A DNA stretch of 19,316 nucleotides from JADJPL01 sp964607915 (GTDB lineage Bacteria; Bacteroidota; Bacteroidia; Chitinophagales; Saprospiraceae), in NCBI GenBank assembly GCA_964607915.1, contig CAZSMU010000070.1, positions 1 through 19,316 on the forward strand, in the 5' to 3' direction. Made by a program: the position numbers and the translations under genes. Shown one piece after another: positions 16,195-19,316 of the stretch. Below the pieces are notes generated by a model that did not search any database, had not been told where the DNA came from, and worked only from the letters and a program-made list of their open reading frames with translations. Every line of letters begins with the position of its first letter. Within the stretch, counting starts at the first letter, position 1.

Positions 16195-16832
16195 CGGTAT
16201 TTGAATGGGAAGGGCAGCATTTGGTATTGCACGGAACCGGGGCTGCTTACTGGAAAGAGGCGCAAACGCTCTTCCTGGCCGACCTGCATTTCGGGAAAGC
16301 CATGCACTTCCGCAAACGGGGCATCGCCGTGCCCCCGGCCGTGGCGGATGCCAACTGGGACCGCCTGGCGATGGTGCTGCTGGAGTTCAAACCGCAGCGC
16401 GTCCTCTTTCTGGGGGACTTGTTCCACAGCAGCTACAACTCGGAATGGGAAGGGTTCAAGACGCTTTGTACCGGGTTTGCAGAAACGCGCTTCGAACTGG
16501 TGCGGGGCAACCACGATGTACTCGGTGATGCCCCTTACCGCGAATTGGGCTTGCAGGTACACGATAAACCCTTGGTAGCTGGTCCTTTCTGCTTATCGCA
16601 CGAGCCCCTTGATCATATTCCCGAGGGCCGATACGGCCTGGCCGGCCACATCCACCCGGGCGTAGTACTCCGCGGAAGGGGTAGGCAGAGCCTCCGCTTG
16701 CCCTGCTTCTACTTTGGCCCCCGACAGGCCATCCTGCCGGCCTTCGGCGTATTCACCGGACTAGCCATCATCGAACCCGAACCGGGAAGCCAGGTATTCG
16801 TCCTGGCAGAAAATCAGGTAATCCCCCTGTAA
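16191..16832 (+). CDS. pdeM: PdeM, ligase-associated metallophosphoesterase/endonuclease
   Basis: A 213-aa calcineurin-type metallophosphoesterase with all metal-binding blocks: ADLHFGK (D31, H33), GDLFHS (D76), RGNHD (N107, H108), SHEP (H137) and GHIHPG (H153, H155). The compact size and direct coupling to the Lhr-like helicase identify PdeM of the ligase-associated damage response, thought to process DNA with the helicase. It starts inside the helicase stop codon (ATGA). The ligase and exonuclease partners are absent: upstream of the helicase lies the divergent acyl-CoA ligase gene. A perfect 70-bp palindrome begins 11 bases after its stop. Confidence 0.9.
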   Translation: MTVFEWEGQHLVLHGTGAAYWKEAQTLFLADLHFGKAMHFRKRGIAVPPAVADANWDRLAMVLLEFKPQRVLFLGDLFHSSYNSEWEGFKTLCTGFAETRFELVRGNHDVLGDAPYRELGLQVHDKPLVAGPFCLSHEPLDHIPEGRYGLAGHIHPGVVLRGRGRQSLRLPCFYFGPRQAILPAFGVFTGLAIIEPEPGSQVFVLAENQVIPL

Positions 16833-16842
16833 GCAACCTAAG

Positions 16843-16912
16843 CCCCACGCTCCAAACAAAGGAAGGGGGGATGGCTGCAGCCATCCCCCCTTCCTTTGTT
16901 TGGAGCGTGGGG
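16843..16912. repeat. Perfect 70-bp palindrome between convergent genes
   Basis: The arm 16843-16877 is the exact reverse complement of 16878-16912, 35 bases each with no spacer and the centre at CTG|CAG. The arms contain a G6/C6 run and an AAACAAAGG block. It lies between pdeM and the desaturase gene, where a terminator is expected, but neither side carries an immediate U-tract; the nearest is seven T at 16937-16943, 25 bases to the right, inside and after motif copy B. It could act as a bidirectional transcript end or RNA-stabilising hairpin, or be an extragenic palindromic element. Confidence 0.95.
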
Positions 16913-16918
16913 TCAGTG

Positions 16919-16938
16919 ATTCCCCTCGCAACAAGTCT
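16919..16938 (+). repeat. Dispersed 20-bp motif, copy B
   Basis: Reads ATTCCCCTCGCAACAAGTCT, 19 of 20 identical to copy A more than 15 kb away. It begins six bases after the 70-bp palindrome and runs into a T7 tract, again between convergent genes. Confidence 0.7.
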
Positions 16939-16956
16939 TTTTTTGGGCCCCAGGCA

Positions 16957-18024
16957 TTAAGGCCTGCTGAGTTGCTGCAAATGAGCCACGTGCGATGCAA
17001 TCGCCAGCCTCGTTTTGGGAAACTCTATGTAGCGTATGCCGTACTCCTCACAAGCCTGCTTGATGATCTTGCTGATAGCAGGATAGTGGATATGTGATAT
17101 TTGCGGGAACAAATGGTGCTCGATCTGGAAGTTGAGTCCTCCGACCAGCCAGGTGATGATTTTGTTTTTAGTGGCAAAATTGGCCGTGGTATTGAGCTGG
17201 TGGATGGCCCACTCGTCTTCAATCTGATTGACGGGCTGGATCGGGGTGGGGAAATTCGTATCCTCTACCGTATGCGCCAACTGAAATACCATGCTCAGCA
17301 CCAAGCCCGTAAACATACCGTACACCACAAAGGCAATCAACCAGGAGATAAAGCCGACCTGATAAATGGGCAGTGCGACAAACAGGAACAGGTGCAGCAC
17401 TTTGAACCCCCAAAACAGAATGTGCTCTTTGGTGTTGAGAGGCTTAATCGGCATGTTACCGACGCGCTTGGTGAAGTATTTCTCGTAATCGGTGAAGAAT
17501 ATCCAGTAAATGTACAGCAGCGAATACGCAAACCAAAAATATTTGTGCTGGTAGCGGTGCATTTTGTGGTACTCCTGGGATTCACAGAGCCGTAGGAAGG
17601 GCTTGGCGTCAATATCGTCGTCAATCCCATCTATGTTCGTGAACGTATGGTGTACGACGTTGTGCTTGGTTTTCCACATGAATACATTGGCGCCCAGGAA
17701 GTTGAGCGACAAGCCAGCGAGCTCGTTGAGCCATTGGCGCTTGCTGAAGCTGCCGTGCGCACCGTCGTGCATGACATTGAACCCAATCGCCGCCGTGAGG
17801 CCACCGAGAAGGATACTTTCGGGCAGGGCAATCCAAGCTGCCGGGGTGAAAAAGACCAGATGGATATATACCGCAATGAAACTGGCCACTAAAATGATGG
17901 CTTTTACAAACAGGGGAGCAGTGCCCGTTTTAGGCTTGCCAGCTTCCTGGAAATAAGCATTGATGCGCCGCCGGAGTTCGCCATGGAACGAGTTGGCCTG
18001 CGCGGCAAAAGATGGTGCAATCAT
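16957..18024 (-). CDS. Fatty-acid (acyl-CoA/lipid) desaturase, front-end type without cytochrome b5
   Basis: A 355-aa membrane di-iron desaturase. The three histidine boxes are HDGAH (86-90), HNVVHH (121-126) and QIEHH (300-304); Gln in place of His in the third box is characteristic of delta-5/delta-6-type front-end desaturases. Hydrophobic helices lie around 38-60, 68-85, 163-178 and 205-248. There is no fused cytochrome b5 domain, as usual in bacterial members (DesA/COG3239), so electrons must come from a separate carrier. It would insert a double bond to adjust membrane fluidity or make polyunsaturated lipids; the regiospecificity is not provable here. Start choice: the ATG at 18024 gives MIAPSFAAQ; the open frame to 18150 runs through the intergenic repeat and is not protein-like. 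TATTTTTC directly abuts the ATG upstream and may be its -7 box. Confidence 0.92.
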   Translation of the reverse strand: MIAPSFAAQANSFHGELRRRINAYFQEAGKPKTGTAPLFVKAIILVASFIAVYIHLVFFTPAAWIALPESILLGGLTAAIGFNVMHDGAHGSFSKRQWLNELAGLSLNFLGANVFMWKTKHNVVHHTFTNIDGIDDDIDAKPFLRLCESQEYHKMHRYQHKYFWFAYSLLYIYWIFFTDYEKYFTKRVGNMPIKPLNTKEHILFWGFKVLHLFLFVALPIYQVGFISWLIAFVVYGMFTGLVLSMVFQLAHTVEDTNFPTPIQPVNQIEDEWAIHQLNTTANFATKNKIITWLVGGLNFQIEHHLFPQISHIHYPAISKIIKQACEEYGIRYIEFPKTRLAIASHVAHLQQLSRP

Positions 18025-18191
18025 GAAAAATAATTTATGTGTAACAATCTTTTCCAACCGGTATCGTCCCGGCGGGGTCCAAGATACGCCATTAAAATGG
18101 ATTTTGGACCCATAGGGTTGTGTTGCGTGGCAACCTTGATAAACTTTCACTGATATTTAACGGATTTTGCCAACGGACAAGATGGTGGGTT
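18025..18191. other. Spacer between HEPN gene and desaturase, holding repeat copy 1
   Basis: The 167 bases include the 39-bp repeat at 18076-18114 and an AT-rich segment just upstream of the desaturase start. No hairpin followed by a U-tract is visible after the HEPN stop on the minus strand, so read-through into the desaturase gene is conceivable. No gene was recognised. Confidence 0.5.
18076..18114. repeat. 39-bp direct repeat, copy 1 (left flank of HEPN/MNT module)
   Basis: Matches copy 2 at 18918-18956 in 38 of 39 bases (G versus A at 18088) and in the same orientation. Inside, GGTCCAA pairs with TTGGACC and CCATT with AATGG, so each copy can fold into a hairpin with an asymmetric internal loop. 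It lies in the untranslated region upstream of the desaturase. Confidence 0.9.
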
Positions 18192-18593
18192 TCAGAGGCC
18201 ATCCTCCCCTTTTATTAATCGGTCAATTTCGAGGATTAGCGTTTTGACTTTTGGTAGCATGGATTGGATTTCATCTGCCTGAATTTCTGCAAAATCTTCA
18301 TAATCTGCTTCCTGACGTAGGGAAAATAGCTTATTGAACAATATACCCTCGGCTTTTGCGATTTTTCCTGGCTTGATTAGTTCCTGATTGAATGCCGATT
18401 TTAGCCCTGAATGAGTAGTCGCCCTGATACCCTGGAACGCCAGATAGGCAGAAATCGCATAAAAGCAGGCGTAGTACATTCGGTTGGCGGCAGATTTCCA
18501 TCTTTGCCCGTTCACCAGTATTTCGGCATCTGTCAGCGATTCCCAGGCCCGCTCCATTCTGTATTGTACCAATTCTTCTTTTGAGTAGCTCAT
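18192..18593 (-). CDS. HEPN-domain protein of a HEPN/MNT pair
   Basis: A 133-aa all-helical protein of the COG1895/PF05168-type HEPN family. The conserved core is SAANRMYYACFYAISAYL (35-50), then RATTHSGLKSAFN (57-69) and LRQEADYED (92-100). In related two-gene modules HEPN proteins act as RNases whose activity is held back by the partner nucleotidyltransferase; the classic RX4-6H ribonuclease motif is not obvious here, so enzymatic activity is uncertain. Start choice: the ATG at 18593 overlaps the upstream TGA by four bases (ATGA); the longer frame to 18911 is a shadow of the partner gene. The region is AT-rich compared with its neighbours (47 G/C of 120 bases counted by hand at 18241-18360), suggesting transfer. 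Confidence 0.85.
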   Translation of the reverse strand: MSYSKEELVQYRMERAWESLTDAEILVNGQRWKSAANRMYYACFYAISAYLAFQGIRATTHSGLKSAFNQELIKPGKIAKAEGILFNKLFSLRQEADYEDFAEIQADEIQSMLPKVKTLILEIDRLIKGEDGL

Positions 18594-18889
18594 GCGCGTA
18601 CACCTTCCTCTTCTATGATTTGGTAGATAGGGGTGACGCTGCGCTCCTCCCACTCGGATCGGGTGTGAATAAGGGCGCTGATTATTTCGCCAGAAGTGAG
18701 TTCGAGATTGTATAATCGTTCCAGAATCAATGCTTTTAGCGCAGGATCCAGGGGGCGGTGCAGTAGAATCAGGAAATCCCAGTCGGAGTCCTGGCGGTAG
18801 TCTCCCCGTGCGCGCGACCCAAACAATACGACTTCTGCCCGACCGTCTATCCGGGTAATCTCTTGTTTGACTTGCTTGACTATATCCAT
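18590..18889 (-). CDS. MNT-type nucleotidyltransferase of a HEPN/MNT pair
   Basis: A 99-aa minimal nucleotidyltransferase (PF01909-like). FGSRARGDYRQDSDWDFLIL (23-42) contains the GSxARG loop and the two metal-binding aspartates D36 and D38. Relatives in HEPN/MNT modules add AMP to the HEPN partner and so neutralise it; for the COG1895-type partner seen here that role is an inference. The ATG at 18889 is about 20 bases from a TAnnTTTG promoter box on the same strand, and its TGA overlaps the HEPN ATG (ATGA). Both genes sit between near-identical direct repeats. Confidence 0.87.
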   Translation of the reverse strand: MDIVKQVKQEITRIDGRAEVVLFGSRARGDYRQDSDWDFLILLHRPLDPALKALILERLYNLELTSGEIISALIHTRSEWEERSVTPIYQIIEEEGVRA

Positions 18890-18908
18890 AGAAATACGGT
18901 GCGATTAA

Positions 18909-18916
18909 CAAATCTA
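18909..18916 (-). promoter_or_regulatory. -7 promoter box of the MNT/HEPN operon
   Basis: TAGATTTG on the minus strand matches TAnnTTTG exactly, 20 bases before the MNT start codon. It is directly adjacent to repeat copy 2, which would supply the -33 region; no exact TTTG is seen there at 19-20 bases spacing, only a T-run. Confidence 0.55.
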
Positions 18917-18917
18917 A

Positions 18918-18956
18918 GGTCCAAGATACACCATTAAAATGGATTTTGGACCCATA
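18918..18956. repeat. 39-bp direct repeat, copy 2 (right flank of HEPN/MNT module)
   Basis: 38 of 39 identical to copy 1 and in the same orientation, 842 bases away. It lies 19 bases beyond the TonB receptor stop and directly upstream of the MNT promoter box, with the same internal hairpin potential. Confidence 0.9.
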
Positions 18957-18975
18957 AAGTTGACTCTGTGTCAGG

Positions 18976-19316
18976 TCAAAGCGACCATTCTATTCCTAAC
19001 GCAAAACTCCTGCCGGGCATGCGATAGCGCTCCAGCTCCTCGTACTGGGCGTCGTTCAGGTTGTTGAGGGCAAAATAAGCAGCCTTTCCCCGGCCAAAAT
19101 CGCAGCGGAGCCTGGCATTGGCGATGAAGGCGGCGGCGGGCTCGCTGCCGGGGTAGATAAATACTTCCTCTATGCGGCTGCGGTACCGCGCGTTGGCGTG
19201 AAGCGTCCAGCGCTGGTGCCGGTATGTAGCGGAAGTGCCCACCGTATGGCGGACTTTATAGGCCAGGGCGTCGTTGACCCGCTCGCTGGAAATGTCACGC
19301 GCGTCTAAAAAAGTAT
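18976..19316 (-). CDS. TonB-dependent receptor, C-terminal fragment (5' end outside window)
   Basis: The frame is open to the right edge. The visible 112 residues consist of alternating beta-strand-like segments (RWTLHANARYRSRIEEVF, FIANARLRCDFG) and end with NNLNDAQYEELERYRMPGRSFALGIEWSL. The N-x-N-D-x-x-Y-E block followed by PGR and an aromatic-rich last strand is the usual C-terminus of an outer-membrane TonB-dependent receptor beta-barrel. The ligand is unknown. An in-frame GTG at 19242 is not the start, because the barrel pattern continues upstream of it. Confidence 0.78.
   Translation of the reverse strand, partial: TFLDARDISSERVNDALAYKVRHTVGTSATYRHQRWTLHANARYRSRIEEVFIYPGSEPAAAFIANARLRCDFGRGKAAYFALNNLNDAQYEELERYRMPGRSFALGIEWSL

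Noticed and set aside
18024..18150. 42-codon N-terminal extension of the desaturase
   Set aside because: It reads through the 39-bp repeat and lacks similarity to desaturase N-termini; the ATG at 18024 is the natural start.

Overview
The window looks like chromosomal DNA of a Bacteroidota bacterium, most probably near the Saprospirales (inference, not proven). The reasons are several start-proximal promoter boxes of the TAnnTTTG type, weak or absent Shine-Dalgarno sequences, a TonB-dependent receptor tail, a DUF3137 protein and a DEXH helicase/PdeM pair of the ligase-associated DNA damage response type. The sequence is GC-rich apart from one AT-rich island near 18.2-18.9 kb. A run of exactly 100 N at 9663-9762 is a scaffold gap.

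Layout. 1-891 (+): 3' part of a formylglycine-generating-enzyme-like (C-type-lectin-fold) protein whose last ~100 bases have the codon signature of a diversity-generating retroelement (DGR) variable region. 1185-2699 (-): secreted M14 zinc carboxypeptidase. 2881-6656 (+): a 949-aa M16 metallopeptidase that overlaps by one base a PLP-dependent ACC-deaminase/D-cysteine-desulfhydrase-like enzyme. 6735-8549 (+): a DUF3137 membrane protein and a secreted TraB/GumN protein. 8734 into the gap (+): tandem universal stress protein. 9814-10101 (+): 95-aa unknown protein. 10085-10978 (-): RNA-methyltransferase-like SAM enzyme. 11059-11865 (+): SpoU/TrmH rRNA methyltransferase. 11907-13589 (-): long-chain acyl-CoA ligase. 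13744-16832 (+): Lhr-like DEXH helicase and PdeM nuclease with a 4-base start/stop overlap. 16957-18024 (-): acyl-CoA/lipid desaturase. 18192-18889 (-): a HEPN/MNT two-gene toxin-antitoxin-like module between two 39-bp direct repeats. 18976-19316 (-): C-terminus of a TonB-dependent receptor.

How the genes relate. Most of the window is housekeeping or maintenance functions in one- or two-gene units: peptidases, rRNA modification, fatty-acid activation and desaturation, stress response and DNA repair. The accessory signals are (i) the DGR-type variable region at the left edge, with no reverse transcriptase or template repeat in view, (ii) the AT-rich HEPN/MNT cassette inserted between a TonB receptor and a desaturase and bounded by near-identical hairpin-forming repeats, (iii) a 20-bp motif (consensus ATYCCCCTCGCAACAAGTCT) found in two near-exact, one close and three degenerate copies, all between genes, and (iv) a perfect 70-bp palindrome between pdeM and the desaturase. 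No tRNA, rRNA, CRISPR array, transposase or recombinase was seen.
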